From: CADCTQ01 sp963844325
GTDB taxonomy: Bacteria > Bacteroidota > Bacteroidia > Cytophagales > 172606-1
DNA length: 64,000 nt
Reading direction: 5' to 3'
NCBI GenBank assembly: GCA_963844325.1
Contig: CAWJNV010000001.1
Span: forward strand, 1,674,001 to 1,738,000
Below are positions 42,442 to 50,676 of this stretch, piece by piece. Below the pieces are notes generated by a model. The model was given only the letters and a program-made list of their open reading frames with translations, ran no database searches and was not told where the DNA came from. The number at the start of each line of letters is the position of its first letter. The first letter of the stretch is position 1. The position numbers were made by a program, and so were the translations under genes.

Positions 42442-43755
42442 TTACGCCCGGTAGAACACCCACTTGGCCAGTTCCTTGTAGTTGACCTTCTTGCCGTACA
42501 TGAGGATGCCCACGCGGTAGATGCGGGCGGCAATCCAGGTAATGAGCAGGAAGCCGAGCACCAGCAGCACCATCGACAGGGCAATTTCCCAGGCGGGCGG
42601 GTTGAACGGAATGCGCACCATCATGATAATGGGCGAGGTAAGCGGAATCATCGAAAGCCAGAACGCCAGCGGCCCGTCGGGGTTCTGGATCACGTACTGG
42701 GCCAGCACGAACGACAGGATGAGCGGGATGGTGATCGGGAACATGAATTGCTGCGTGTCGGTCTCGCTGTCGGCCGCCGCCCCCACGGCCGCAAACAAGG
42801 CGCTGTAGATCAGGTAACCGCCCAGAAAGTAGAACAGGAACGAGCCCAGCAGCAGCGGCACGTCGAGGGTGCTCATGGCGGCAATTGCTTTTTCAAACCC
42901 GTTGGCCCGCTGCTCCAGCGCCGGCGCCTCGCGCAGGGCCTCGTCCAGTTGCTCCTGGTCCCCGCCGGCGGTGGACCGCAGCATGCCGATGGCAACCGTG
43001 CTGACGGCCGTGCCCAGGATGATCCAGAGCAGGAACTGCGTGAGGCCCACCAGGGCAATGCCCGTGATTTTGCCCACCATGAGCTGGAAGGGCTTCACCG
43101 AGGAAATAATCACCTCCACGATGCGGTTGGTCTTTTCTTCGATCACGCCCCGCATCACCTGCACGCCGTAGATGAAAATGGAAATGTAAATGATGAACGC
43201 CGCCCCGAATCCTACGATGAACGCCGCGCCGGTGCTGCTGTCTTTTTCGCCGTCGCCGTCGTCGCCGGTCAGGTTCTTGGTGTCAATGGATACCCGGGTG
43301 TCGATGCGTTCGAGTACGTGGGTATCGATGCCCGCCTGCCGGAGCTTTACCCCCTCAATTTCCCGCTTCAGGCTGCGTTCCACGGCGCTTTCCACTTCCA
43401 TGCTGATGCCCTTTTTGGAGAAAAGCTTGATGCCCGACGGGTTGTCGACGGCAATTTTGGGAATGTAGAGCACGGCGTAGTACTTCTCGTCGAGCACGGC
43501 CTGCTTGCCGGCCAGCAACGGACCCGGCATGGATTTGAAGGTCAGCTTTTTGTCGCCCTTGAAGTCGCCTTTGAGCAGGCCGCTTTCGTCGATAACGGCA
43601 ATGGTGCGGGCCTTGCTGTCGCGGAGGGCCAGGATGACGGGCACCGAGTAGATGGCCGCAATGAGCAACGGCCCCAGCAGGGTCATGATCACGAACGACC
43701 GTTTCTGCACGCGCACCAGGTATTCACGTTGCAGAATGAGGAGTATTTTGTTCAT
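42442..43755 (-). CDS. ABC-2 type exporter permease (NatB-like)
   Basis: A 437-residue integral membrane protein with the ABC-2/NatB layout. There is an N-terminal helix (MTLLGPLLIAAIYSVPVIL), a large extracytoplasmic domain (~40-180), then five or six C-terminal helices. The conserved segment GVQVMRGVIEEKTNRIVEVIISSVKPFQLMVGKI includes the typical EEKTNRI motif. It partners with the ATPase at 43915, encoded upstream on the same strand. In other bacteria NatAB exports sodium or other cargo; the cargo is unknown here. A 118-base palindromic repeat separates the two genes. Confidence 0.92.
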   Translation of the reverse strand: MNKILLILQREYLVRVQKRSFVIMTLLGPLLIAAIYSVPVILALRDSKARTIAVIDESGLLKGDFKGDKKLTFKSMPGPLLAGKQAVLDEKYYAVLYIPKIAVDNPSGIKLFSKKGISMEVESAVERSLKREIEGVKLRQAGIDTHVLERIDTRVSIDTKNLTGDDGDGEKDSSTGAAFIVGFGAAFIIYISIFIYGVQVMRGVIEEKTNRIVEVIISSVKPFQLMVGKITGIALVGLTQFLLWIILGTAVSTVAIGMLRSTAGGDQEQLDEALREAPALEQRANGFEKAIAAMSTLDVPLLLGSFLFYFLGGYLIYSALFAAVGAAADSETDTQQFMFPITIPLILSFVLAQYVIQNPDGPLAFWLSMIPLTSPIIMMVRIPFNPPAWEIALSMVLLVLGFLLITWIAARIYRVGILMYGKKVNYKELAKWVFYRA

Positions 43756-43783
43756 AGATAGCGGTGGGTTGTTGGTTGTTGCT

Positions 43784-43901
43784 CCGTAGAGACGCGATTC
43801 ATCGCGTCTCCGTCATTGAACCTGCGTAAGTCATCGTATCCGGATGACCATTGAATGAGACACGATGCATGACTGAGACGCGATGAATCGCGTCTCTACG
43901 G
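43784..43901. repeat. GAGACGCGAT-type palindrome with perfect 27-bp arms (family G)
   Basis: The arm at 43784-43810 (CCGTAGAGACGCGATTCATC...) is exactly complementary to 43875-43901. Each arm is itself a near-palindrome (GAGACGCGAT/ATCGCGTCTC). A 64-base core contains further words (CATTGAAC, CCATTGAATGAGACACGATG). It is inserted between two genes of one ABC exporter. Confidence 0.95.
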
Positions 43902-43914
43902 ACCAATGACCATG

Positions 43915-44868
43915 TTACATGGTTTGGGACAACTTATACAATTCTTCCGAGGGAAGCGGGTCAACCTGGCCGGTCACGTTGCGGATGAAGATCTCGTTCA
44001 TCGACGGAATGTGTTCAACGAAGGAATGGACCTGCACCTGGCCGATGAGCACTTCAATCAGTTGGTTGGGCAGTACGCCCTGCGGCAGCCGGATGATGGC
44101 CCGGAAGAAGCCCTCTTCCAATTCTTCCCGGGAGCGGATGTCGAAATGGGAAGGCAGGCTCATCAGCTTTCCTTCGCCTTCCACCACGTAGGTATTGGTT
44201 TTGTACTGGTTCTTGATCTTTTTGGTGGGCCCGTCGAGGATCTTTTGCGACTTGTTGATGAGGGCGATGTTGTCGCAGAGTTCCTCCACCGATTCCATGC
44301 GGTGGGTGGAGAAGATGATGGTGCAGCCCTTGTCGCGCAGCTTCAGGATTTCGTCTTTGATCAGGTTGGCGTTCACCGGGTCGAAGCCCGTGAAGGGTTC
44401 GTCGAGGATGAGCAGTTCGGGTTCGTGCAGTACAGTGGCCACGAACTGGATCTTCTGGGCCATGCCCTTGGAGAGGTCTTCCACGTTTTTGCCCCACCAC
44501 GTCTGGATTTCGAATTTTTTGAACCACTCCTTGAGCTTGTCCATGGCGACGGCCTTGCTGAGGCCCTTGAGGCGGGCCAGGTACAGCAACTGGTCGCCCA
44601 CTTTCATTTTCTTGTACAGGCCGCGTTCTTCGGGCAGGTAGCCGATCTGGGAGATGTGCTTGGGCATCAGGGGTTCGCCCTTGAAGAACACTTCGCCCTG
44701 GTCGGGGGCGGTAATTTGGGTAATGATGCGGATGAGGGACGTTTTTCCGGCACCGTTGGGACCAAGCAGGCCAAAGATGCTGCCCTTCGGAATCTGGATG
44801 CTCACGTCATCCAGGGCCGTGTGGGTAGCGTAGCGCTTGGTGATGTGCTGGGCGGAGAGGATGTACAA
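43915..44868 (-). CDS. ABC exporter ATP-binding protein (NatA-like)
   Basis: A 317-residue ATPase. Walker A GPNGAGKTS is around residues 36-44, Q-loop IGYLPEERGLYKKM follows, then signature LSKGMAQKIQF (variant of LSGGQ), Walker B LLILDEPFTGFDP and switch His FSTHR. A ~90-residue C-terminal extension (VEGEGKLMSLPSHFDIRSR...) is typical of the NatA/DUF4162 type. The EERGLYKKM and KGMxQK forms are characteristic of exporters paired with NatB-type permeases. It is the first gene of a two-gene unit with the permease at 42442. Confidence 0.93.
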   Translation of the reverse strand: MYILSAQHITKRYATHTALDDVSIQIPKGSIFGLLGPNGAGKTSLIRIITQITAPDQGEVFFKGEPLMPKHISQIGYLPEERGLYKKMKVGDQLLYLARLKGLSKAVAMDKLKEWFKKFEIQTWWGKNVEDLSKGMAQKIQFVATVLHEPELLILDEPFTGFDPVNANLIKDEILKLRDKGCTIIFSTHRMESVEELCDNIALINKSQKILDGPTKKIKNQYKTNTYVVEGEGKLMSLPSHFDIRSREELEEGFFRAIIRLPQGVLPNQLIEVLIGQVQVHSFVEHIPSMNEIFIRNVTGQVDPLPSEELYKLSQTM

Positions 44869-45037
44869 GGGAGTAGAATTTTTAGTAAAACACTAATTTA
44901 TGCAAGAAAGCGCACACCGTAACCTTTTGTTTCCTAAAATCGGGTTACCCTGCCAGGAGCGGATGGTGAATATTCAGGGACGAATATTTTGACGGAAAAC
45001 GAATAAAAATTATACTTCGGCATACCCAAAGCAACCC

Positions 45038-45727
45038 ATGAAAACCCTCTTTTTTGCCTTGCTGGCGTGCCTGCTGACGGCTTGTTTCCGGGCACCGCAC
45101 CTCGCCACCCTCACCACCCACATGCCCGTAACCCCTGCTTCCACCGCCTTGTCGCAGGCCCCCGACGGGTACGCCTCGGCTGCCGAAGCAGCTGCTGCCG
45201 GCACGGCCCCTCCGGAAGCAGGGGAAGTTTATGGGCAGCCGGTCGCCCGTCCGGTATACGCACCGGCAAGGGGTGTACCCCGCGCGCCGGTAAAAGCCAG
45301 GCAAGCCACCCGGCCCGTGCCGCCCGGGCGGGAACTGCGTAAAGCAATACGGGCCGCCCTGCTGCACAAACGGCCGGCGGCCGGTAAGCAGCAAGACCCG
45401 GTTCCCGGAGAAAGCGGCCTGCCTACGGTTGCCCTCATTGCGGGAATCGTTGGCATCATTGGCCTCGTCGTCAGCTTCGCGGGCGGCGTCATCGGTCTGG
45501 GCGCCGGGGCGGGAGCGCTGTTCCTGCTGGGCTTCCTGGGCGGGTTGACGGCCCTCATTACGGGCGGGATCGCCAAGGGCAGAATCCGGCGCGGCCTGGA
45601 TGCCGAAAGCGGCCGGGGAAAAGCAACGGCCGGCCTGATCCTGGGCATTGTTAACCTTGCCATCATTCTTTTGCTGGTGGCCCTGTTCATTGTACTGATC
45701 ATCGCCTGGGGTGGGGGCTTCGGCTGA
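45038..45727 (+). CDS. Lipoprotein with Ala/Pro-rich linker and C-terminal membrane region
   Basis: A 229-residue protein with lipobox LTAC (Cys16). Residues ~25-125 are low-complexity Ala/Pro/Arg-rich (YASAAEAAAAGTAPPEAGE, PVYAPARGVPRAPVKARQ). Residues ~130-225 contain two or three long hydrophobic helices (VALIAGIVGIIGLVVSFAGG, GAGALFLLGFLGGLTALITG, AGLILGIVNLAIILLLVALF) with GGIAKGRIRRGLDAESGRGKA between, resembling DUF4190-type domains. The combination of a lipid anchor with membrane helices is odd but recurs in Bacteroidota. Function unknown. Single gene, convergent with dnaJ across a shared terminator. Confidence 0.8.
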   Translation: MKTLFFALLACLLTACFRAPHLATLTTHMPVTPASTALSQAPDGYASAAEAAAAGTAPPEAGEVYGQPVARPVYAPARGVPRAPVKARQATRPVPPGRELRKAIRAALLHKRPAAGKQQDPVPGESGLPTVALIAGIVGIIGLVVSFAGGVIGLGAGAGALFLLGFLGGLTALITGGIAKGRIRRGLDAESGRGKATAGLILGIVNLAIILLLVALFIVLIIAWGGGFG

Positions 45728-45749
45728 ATGGGCCAAACCCCGGAAAAGC

Positions 45750-45783
45750 AAAAGCGGCCCGATCTCTCCATCGGGCCGCTTTT
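45750..45783. terminator. Bidirectional terminator (lipoprotein / dnaJ)
   Basis: A perfect 14-bp stem AAAAGCGGCCCGAT (45750-45763) pairs with 45770-45783, with A and T runs on the two sides. It serves both convergent genes. Confidence 0.88.
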
Positions 45784-45802
45784 ACTTTTCCAGACAATCC
45801 GT

Positions 45803-46954
45803 CTACTGGAAGAACTCCTTCATTTTCTCGAAGAAGCCTTTCTCGTCCTTGCCCGGCTTGGGCGCAAAGTTGGGCGAGTCGCGGAGGCGTTCGAGCAGGG
45901 TCGTTTCTTCGCGGGTCAGGGTCTTGGGCGTCCAGATGTTGATGTGCACCAGTTGGTCGCCGCGGTTGTAGCCGTTGATGTCCTTGATGCCCTTGCCCTT
46001 CAGGCGCAGGATTTTGCCCGACTGCGTGCCGGGGTCGATCTTGATCTTCACCTTGCCTTCAATGGTGGGCACCTCCACGTTGGTCCCCAGGGCCGCATCG
46101 GCAAAGTTGATGTGCAGGTCGTACACCACGTTGTTGCCGTCGCGTTTAAGAATCTCGTCGGGCTCCTCCTCGATGACGATGAGCAGGTCGCCGGGCATGC
46201 CGCCCCGCTGGGGTACGTTGCCCTTGCCGCCCATGGAGAGCTGCATGCCTTCGCCCACGCCGGCCGGAATTTTTACCGGGATTACTTCTTCCTCCGTCAC
46301 GCGGCCCTCGCCGTGGCAGGTTTCGCAGCGGTCGGTCACGATCTTGCCTTCCCCGTTGCAGGTGGAGCAGGTACTGGTGGAAACCATCTGTCCGAGCATC
46401 GTGTTGACCACGCGCCGTTCCTGGCCGCTGCCGTTGCAACGGGTGCAGTTGGAGAGGGCCGTGCCGTTCTTGGCGCCGTTGCCGCTGCACGTCTGACAGG
46501 CTACGTAACGTTTTACCTTGATCTTCTTGTCGGCGCCGTTGGCAATCTCTTCCAGGTTGAGCTTCAGCTTGATGCGCAGGTTGGAGCCCTTGCGCACCGG
46601 GCGGCGCCCCTGGCCGCCGCCTTGCCCGCCGAAGAAACTCTCGAACGGGCTGCCCTGGCCGAAGATGTCGCCGAACTGGGAGAAGATGTCCTCCATGCTC
46701 ATGTTGTTGCCGCCGCCAAAGCCGCCGTTCATGCCCTGGTGGCCGAACCGGTCGTACCGCTGGCGTTTCTCGGTGTTGCTGAGCACCTCGTAGGCCTCGG
46801 CCGCCTCCTTAAACTTCTCCTCCGCCGTGGGGTCGTTGGGGTTCTTGTCCGGGTGAAACTTGATTGCCATCATCCGGTACGCCTTCTTGATCTCATCGAC
46901 GGTGGCCGTTTTGCTCACCCCCAATATCTCGTAATAGTCTCTTTTCGTAGCCAT
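45803..46954 (-). CDS. dnaJ: Chaperone protein DnaJ
   Basis: A 383-residue Hsp40 co-chaperone that stimulates DnaK. It has the J-domain (residues 1-70, with the HPD motif in KFHPDKNPND), a Gly/Phe-rich linker (GFGGGNN, FGQGSPFESFFGGQGGG), and four zinc-finger repeats CQTCSGNG, CTRCNGSG, CSTCNGEG and CETCHGEG. The C-terminal substrate-binding domain (VKIPAGVGEGMQLSMGGKGN, KILRLKGKGI) is complete. ATG at 46954 (MATKRDYYEILG) is used. It lies downstream of grpE on the same strand (80-base gap), an operon without dnaK in the window. No CIRCE element is seen. Confidence 0.97.
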   Translation of the reverse strand: MATKRDYYEILGVSKTATVDEIKKAYRMMAIKFHPDKNPNDPTAEEKFKEAAEAYEVLSNTEKRQRYDRFGHQGMNGGFGGGNNMSMEDIFSQFGDIFGQGSPFESFFGGQGGGQGRRPVRKGSNLRIKLKLNLEEIANGADKKIKVKRYVACQTCSGNGAKNGTALSNCTRCNGSGQERRVVNTMLGQMVSTSTCSTCNGEGKIVTDRCETCHGEGRVTEEEVIPVKIPAGVGEGMQLSMGGKGNVPQRGGMPGDLLIVIEEEPDEILKRDGNNVVYDLHINFADAALGTNVEVPTIEGKVKIKIDPGTQSGKILRLKGKGIKDINGYNRGDQLVHINIWTPKTLTREETTLLERLRDSPNFAPKPGKDEKGFFEKMKEFFQ

Positions 46955-47034
46955 GTCTCTTGTGAAGTTACCCGTCAATGAGTCCGTTCGTGCGGATCAG
47001 CGCCAAACCCATCAACCCAATAACGGTCTGTTAT

Positions 47035-47601
47035 CTATGCGCCTACAATTACTTTTGCGAACCGCAACACCTTGTCCTGCAGGTAGTATCCTTTTTCCAC
47101 CTCGTCAATCACCTTGCCTTTCAGGTCGTCGCTGGGGGCCGGTATCTGCGTTATGGCTTCGTGCAGTTCGGGATCAAATTCCGTTTGCACGGCATTCATG
47201 GGCTTGAGGCCCTTCTGTTCGAGGGCCCGGTATAGTTTGTGGTAGATCAGTTCCATGCCTTCCCGTACGGCGCCGGCGTCCGGGGCGTTGGCCGAGGCTT
47301 TGAGACCGCGCCCAAAATCGTCGAGCACGGGCAGCAGGGCTTTCATCAGTTCCCCCTGGGCATTGGCGTAGGATTCAATCTTCTCCTTGGCCGTGCGCCG
47401 CCGGAAGTTTTCGAAGTCGGCGTACAGGCGCAGGTATTTATCTTTGGCTTCTTGTAGATCGGCTGTCAGTTTTTCGGCACCGGTGGCAGATGCGGCGGAA
47501 ACTTGCTCGGGTTGGTTCTCGGCTACTTCCGTCTCCACTGTGTTCTCCTGCACGGGCTGGTTGTCATTTTCCCCTACCACCTTGTCTTTTTCGTGTTCCA
47601 T
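47035..47601 (-). CDS. grpE: Nucleotide exchange factor GrpE
   Basis: A 188-residue protein from the ATG at 47601 (MEHEKDKVVGEND). It has an acidic disordered N-terminus, the long coiled-coil helix (LQEAKDKYLRLYADFENFRRRTAKEKIE), the four-helix-bundle part (LMKALLPVLDDFGRGLKA) and the C-terminal beta-wing (ALEQKGLKPMNAVQTEFDPELHEAI...VIDEVEKGYYLQDKVLRFAKVIVG). It releases ADP from DnaK. Upstream AT-rich DNA with TATATTTA on the minus strand may be its promoter. Divergent from recJ. Confidence 0.96.
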   Translation of the reverse strand: MEHEKDKVVGENDNQPVQENTVETEVAENQPEQVSAASATGAEKLTADLQEAKDKYLRLYADFENFRRRTAKEKIESYANAQGELMKALLPVLDDFGRGLKASANAPDAGAVREGMELIYHKLYRALEQKGLKPMNAVQTEFDPELHEAITQIPAPSDDLKGKVIDEVEKGYYLQDKVLRFAKVIVGA

Positions 47602-47834
47602 AATCGGCAATTTTTTGAAAATGCTAAATATAAGTGAACGTAAACGTTGATAATACAACTAAACAATATTTGGATGAAAGTAATTTCCACGCGGGTATTA
47701 AAATCTGAGGGCCGCCCGGTAAATAACTGTTTGCCAGCGGCAATTTTTTTGCCAGCCGCAAAAGTATGACAACTTGGCACAAAATGCGGGAGTCGGCCGG
47801 CTGCCGGCCGCCCGCCGTTATTGCGCGAAAAGTG

Positions 47835-47842
47835 TAGTTTTG
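47835..47842 (+). promoter_or_regulatory. -7 box TAnnTTTG upstream of recJ
   Basis: TAGTTTTG lies 58 bases before the recJ ATG, in the ~300-base grpE-recJ divergent region. The rest of that region is AT-rich near grpE and GC-rich near 47800, with no other feature seen. Confidence 0.45.
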
Positions 47843-47900
47843 TAAGGATGGCTTTGCTATCTTCCGCTGCTATTTTTTTATCAACTACCCCATTGGTCCT

Positions 47901-49607
47901 ATGGAATACCGCTGGACGTTCAAACCGATGCCTCCCGCCGCGGAGGTGGCGGCACTGGCCGCCGACATACGCGTGAACCACTCGGTAGCGACTTTGCTGT
48001 TGCAGCGGGGCATTTCCACCTACTCCGAAGCCAAATCGTATTTCCGCCCGTCCCTCCAGGACCTGCACGACCCCTTCCTGATGAAGGACATGGACCTGGC
48101 CGTGGCCCGGCTCGAAGAAGCCCTGGGGCAGAATGAGACCATCATGGTGTACGGCGACTACGACGTGGACGGCACTACGTCGGTGGCGCTGTTCTACGGC
48201 TTCCTGCAAACCCTCCATTCCAACCTGATCTACTACGTGCCCGACCGCTACGCCGAAGGGTACGGCATTTCGCGGCAGGGCCTCGACTTTGCGCACGCCC
48301 AGGGCGTAAAACTGATCGTGAGCCTCGACTGCGGCATCAAGTCGGCCGACAAGGTGGCCTACGCCAGGGAACTGGGCATGGACTTCATCATCTGCGACCA
48401 CCACCGGCCCGACGACTCGCTGCCCGACGCGGTGGCCGTGCTCGACCCCAAGCGGCCCGACTGCCCCTACCCGTACAAAGAACTCTCGGGCTGCGGCGTG
48501 GGGTTTAAGTTTCTGCACGGCTTCTGCCTGCGCAACAACCTGTCGCTCGACCGGCTCTACCCGTTCATGGACCTGCTGGCCGTGAGCATTGCCGCCGACC
48601 TGGTGCCCATTACGGGCGAAAACCGGGTGATGGCTCACTTTGGCCTGAAGCGACTGAACCACAATCCGCGGCCCGGCCTCAAAGCCCTTACCAAGGTGGC
48701 CGGCCTGGAAGGCAAGGAACTCGAAATCAGCAACGTGGTGTTCGGGCTCGGGCCCCGCATCAACGCGGCCGGCCGCATTGCCCACGCCAGTGCTTCCATC
48801 CAGATGCTGCTGGCCCATTCGGAGGAAGAAGCCCTCGAACTGGCCCGGCAGATCAACCTCAACAACCGCGACCGGCAGGAGTTCGACGTCAACATCACCC
48901 GCGAGGCCCTGTCGATGATCGAGGGCGACGCGTTGCAGCGGGACGCCAAAACCACCGTACTCCTGAAGGACGACTGGCACAAAGGCGTGATCGGCATCGT
49001 GGCGTCGCGCTGCATCGAAAAGTACCACCGCCCCACCATCATCCTCACGCAGTCGCAGGGCAAGCTGGCCGGCTCGGCCCGTTCGGTAACGGGGTTCGAC
49101 GTGTACGAAGCCATTGCCGAATGCGCCGAACTGCTCGAACAGTTCGGGGGCCACACCCACGCGGCGGGCCTCACGCTGAAACCCGAAAACTTCCCGGCGT
49201 TCCGCCGGAAGTTCGAGGCCGTGGTTGCCAGCCGCATCCGCGACGAGCAGCTCATCCCGCAGGTTGAAATCGATACAAAGCTGGAGTTCCGCGAAATCAC
49301 CAACCGGTTCTACGCCGTACTCAGCCAGATGGGTCCGTTCGGTCCCCAGAACATGCGGCCCGTGTTCGTGAGCGAAAACGTGTACGCCGAATTTCCGCGC
49401 ATCATCAAAGACCAGCACCTCAAAATTCACGTATACCAGCAGGGCAGCCACTACTTCGAGGCCATCGGCTTCGGGCTCTCCCGCTATTTCGACGGCGTAG
49501 CCACGGGCAAGCCGTTCCGGCTCTGCTACCAGGTGGCCGAAAACAACTACCGGGACCAGAAGAGCCTGCAATTGTTGATCAAGGACGTAAAATTCTATGA
49601 GGAGTGA
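47901..49607 (+). CDS. recJ: Single-stranded-DNA-specific exonuclease RecJ
   Basis: A 568-residue 5'-3' ssDNA exonuclease of the DHH superfamily, used in recombination and repair. Metal-binding motifs: DYDVDGTTS (Asp86-Asp90), VSLDCGIKS, and DHH at residues 166-168 (CDHHRPDDSLP). DHHA1 block: SARSVTGFDVYEAI and GGHTHAAGLTL. A C-terminal OB-fold (residues ~450-568, QVEIDTKLEFREI, MGPFGPQNMRPVF) completes the core. Full length is as expected. The TGA stop (in GAGGAGTGAG) is part of the left arm of a family C palindromic repeat. Confidence 0.96.
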   Translation: MEYRWTFKPMPPAAEVAALAADIRVNHSVATLLLQRGISTYSEAKSYFRPSLQDLHDPFLMKDMDLAVARLEEALGQNETIMVYGDYDVDGTTSVALFYGFLQTLHSNLIYYVPDRYAEGYGISRQGLDFAHAQGVKLIVSLDCGIKSADKVAYARELGMDFIICDHHRPDDSLPDAVAVLDPKRPDCPYPYKELSGCGVGFKFLHGFCLRNNLSLDRLYPFMDLLAVSIAADLVPITGENRVMAHFGLKRLNHNPRPGLKALTKVAGLEGKELEISNVVFGLGPRINAAGRIAHASASIQMLLAHSEEEALELARQINLNNRDRQEFDVNITREALSMIEGDALQRDAKTTVLLKDDWHKGVIGIVASRCIEKYHRPTIILTQSQGKLAGSARSVTGFDVYEAIAECAELLEQFGGHTHAAGLTLKPENFPAFRRKFEAVVASRIRDEQLIPQVEIDTKLEFREITNRFYAVLSQMGPFGPQNMRPVFVSENVYAEFPRIIKDQHLKIHVYQQGSHYFEAIGFGLSRYFDGVATGKPFRLCYQVAENNYRDQKSLQLLIKDVKFYEE

Positions 49608-49742
49608 GAAATAAGGAGTGAGAAGCGAGGAGCGGGGAGCGAGAAGAAAAAGCGTACCGGCGGCGGGCTGGCTGAATTATTGCTAAAGTCTATCCGCGCG
49701 TAATCTTCTTCTCGCTTCTCATTCCTCACTTCCCGCTTCTCA
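49597..49742. repeat. GAGAAGCGAGGAGTGAG-type palindrome (family C, copy 2)
   Basis: The left arm begins inside the last codons of recJ (GAGGAGTGAGAAATAAGGAG) and continues to ~49650. The right arm TCTTCTTCTCGCTTCTCATTCC... runs 49704-49742. The core has diverged from the other copies but keeps TATTGCTAAAGTCTATCCGC-like spacing. The right arm ends 10 bases before the lptB ATG. Confidence 0.85.
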
Positions 49743-49751
49743 AAAAAAACC

Positions 49752-50492
49752 ATGATACTTCGTTCAGAACACCTGGTAAAACAATACGGCTCCCGTACGG
49801 TCGCCAATGACGTGTCCGTAGAGGTCACGCAGGGCGAAATCGTGGGGCTGCTCGGTCCGAACGGCGCCGGCAAAACCACCACCTTCTACATGATCGTGGG
49901 GCTGATCAAACCCAACTCGGGGCACATTTTCCTCGACACCGAAGACATTACCAAGCTGCCCATGTACCAGCGGGCCAAGCGGGGCCTGGGCTACCTGGCG
50001 CAGGAAGCCTCCGTGTTCCGGACCCTCACCGTGGAGGAAAATATCATGGCCGTGCTCGAAATGACCAAGCTGTCGAAGCCCGAGCAGCGCGAAAAGACCG
50101 AGCAGCTGCTCGAAGAATTCAGCCTTACCCACGTGCGCAAAAACCTGGGCCGCGTGCTGTCGGGCGGCGAACGGCGCCGCACCGAAATTGCCCGGGCCCT
50201 GGCCGTGGACCCCAAGTTCGTGCTCCTCGACGAACCCTTCGCCGGGGTGGACCCGCTGGCCGTGGAAGAAATCCAGATCATCGTGGCCCGGCTGAAAACC
50301 AAGAATATCGGTATCCTTATTACCGATCACAACGTAAACGAAACGTTATCCATCACGGACCGGGCCTACCTGCTGACGGAAGGCAAAATTCTGACCTCAG
50401 GCATTCCCGAAGACATCGTACAAGACGAACGGGTCAAGAAAGCCTACCTCGGCGAAAGCTTTGAGTTCCGGAAGAAAAGATTTAAAGTTTAA
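49752..50492 (+). CDS. lptB: LPS export ABC transporter ATP-binding protein LptB
   Basis: A 246-residue ATPase that powers lipopolysaccharide extraction from the inner membrane with LptF/LptG. Walker A GPNGAGKTTTFYMIVGL, Q-loop LGYLAQEASVF, signature LSGGERRRTEIARAL, Walker B FVLLDEPFAGVDP, H-switch ITDHNV. The sequence LAQEASVFRTLTVEENI and the C-terminus AYLGESFEFR are diagnostic for LptB rather than branched amino-acid transporters. It stands alone between two palindromic repeats, with LptF/G elsewhere. Its promoter would have to lie within or beside the upstream repeat. Confidence 0.95.
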   Translation: MILRSEHLVKQYGSRTVANDVSVEVTQGEIVGLLGPNGAGKTTTFYMIVGLIKPNSGHIFLDTEDITKLPMYQRAKRGLGYLAQEASVFRTLTVEENIMAVLEMTKLSKPEQREKTEQLLEEFSLTHVRKNLGRVLSGGERRRTEIARALAVDPKFVLLDEPFAGVDPLAVEEIQIIVARLKTKNIGILITDHNVNETLSITDRAYLLTEGKILTSGIPEDIVQDERVKKAYLGESFEFRKKRFKV

Positions 50493-50656
50493 GGCGGAGC
50501 GCGTGGGGCGAAGGGCAGAGGGCGGAGAGCAGGGGGCAAAAGGCGTGGGGCCGGGAGCAGGGTGACTCATTCATCGAAATGATGTACTTTGCCCTCCGCT
50601 CCTCGCCCTTCGCCCCACTGCCCCTTGCCCTCCGCCCCTGGCTCTTCGCCCTCCGC
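50492..50656. repeat. GGGCGAAGGGCAGAGGGC-type palindrome (family H)
   Basis: The purine-rich left arm (50492-50538, words GGAGCG, GGGGCGAAGGGC, AGAGGGCGGAGAGCAGGG) faces the pyrimidine right arm (50591-50656, CCCTCCGCTCCTCGCCC, TTCGCCCCACTGCCCC, CTTGCCCTCCGCCCC). The core is about 50 bases. It starts at the final base of the lptB stop codon and ends 20 bases before the GH3 gene. Confidence 0.88.
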
Positions 50657-50676
50657 ACCACCGCGCAAACCACTGT

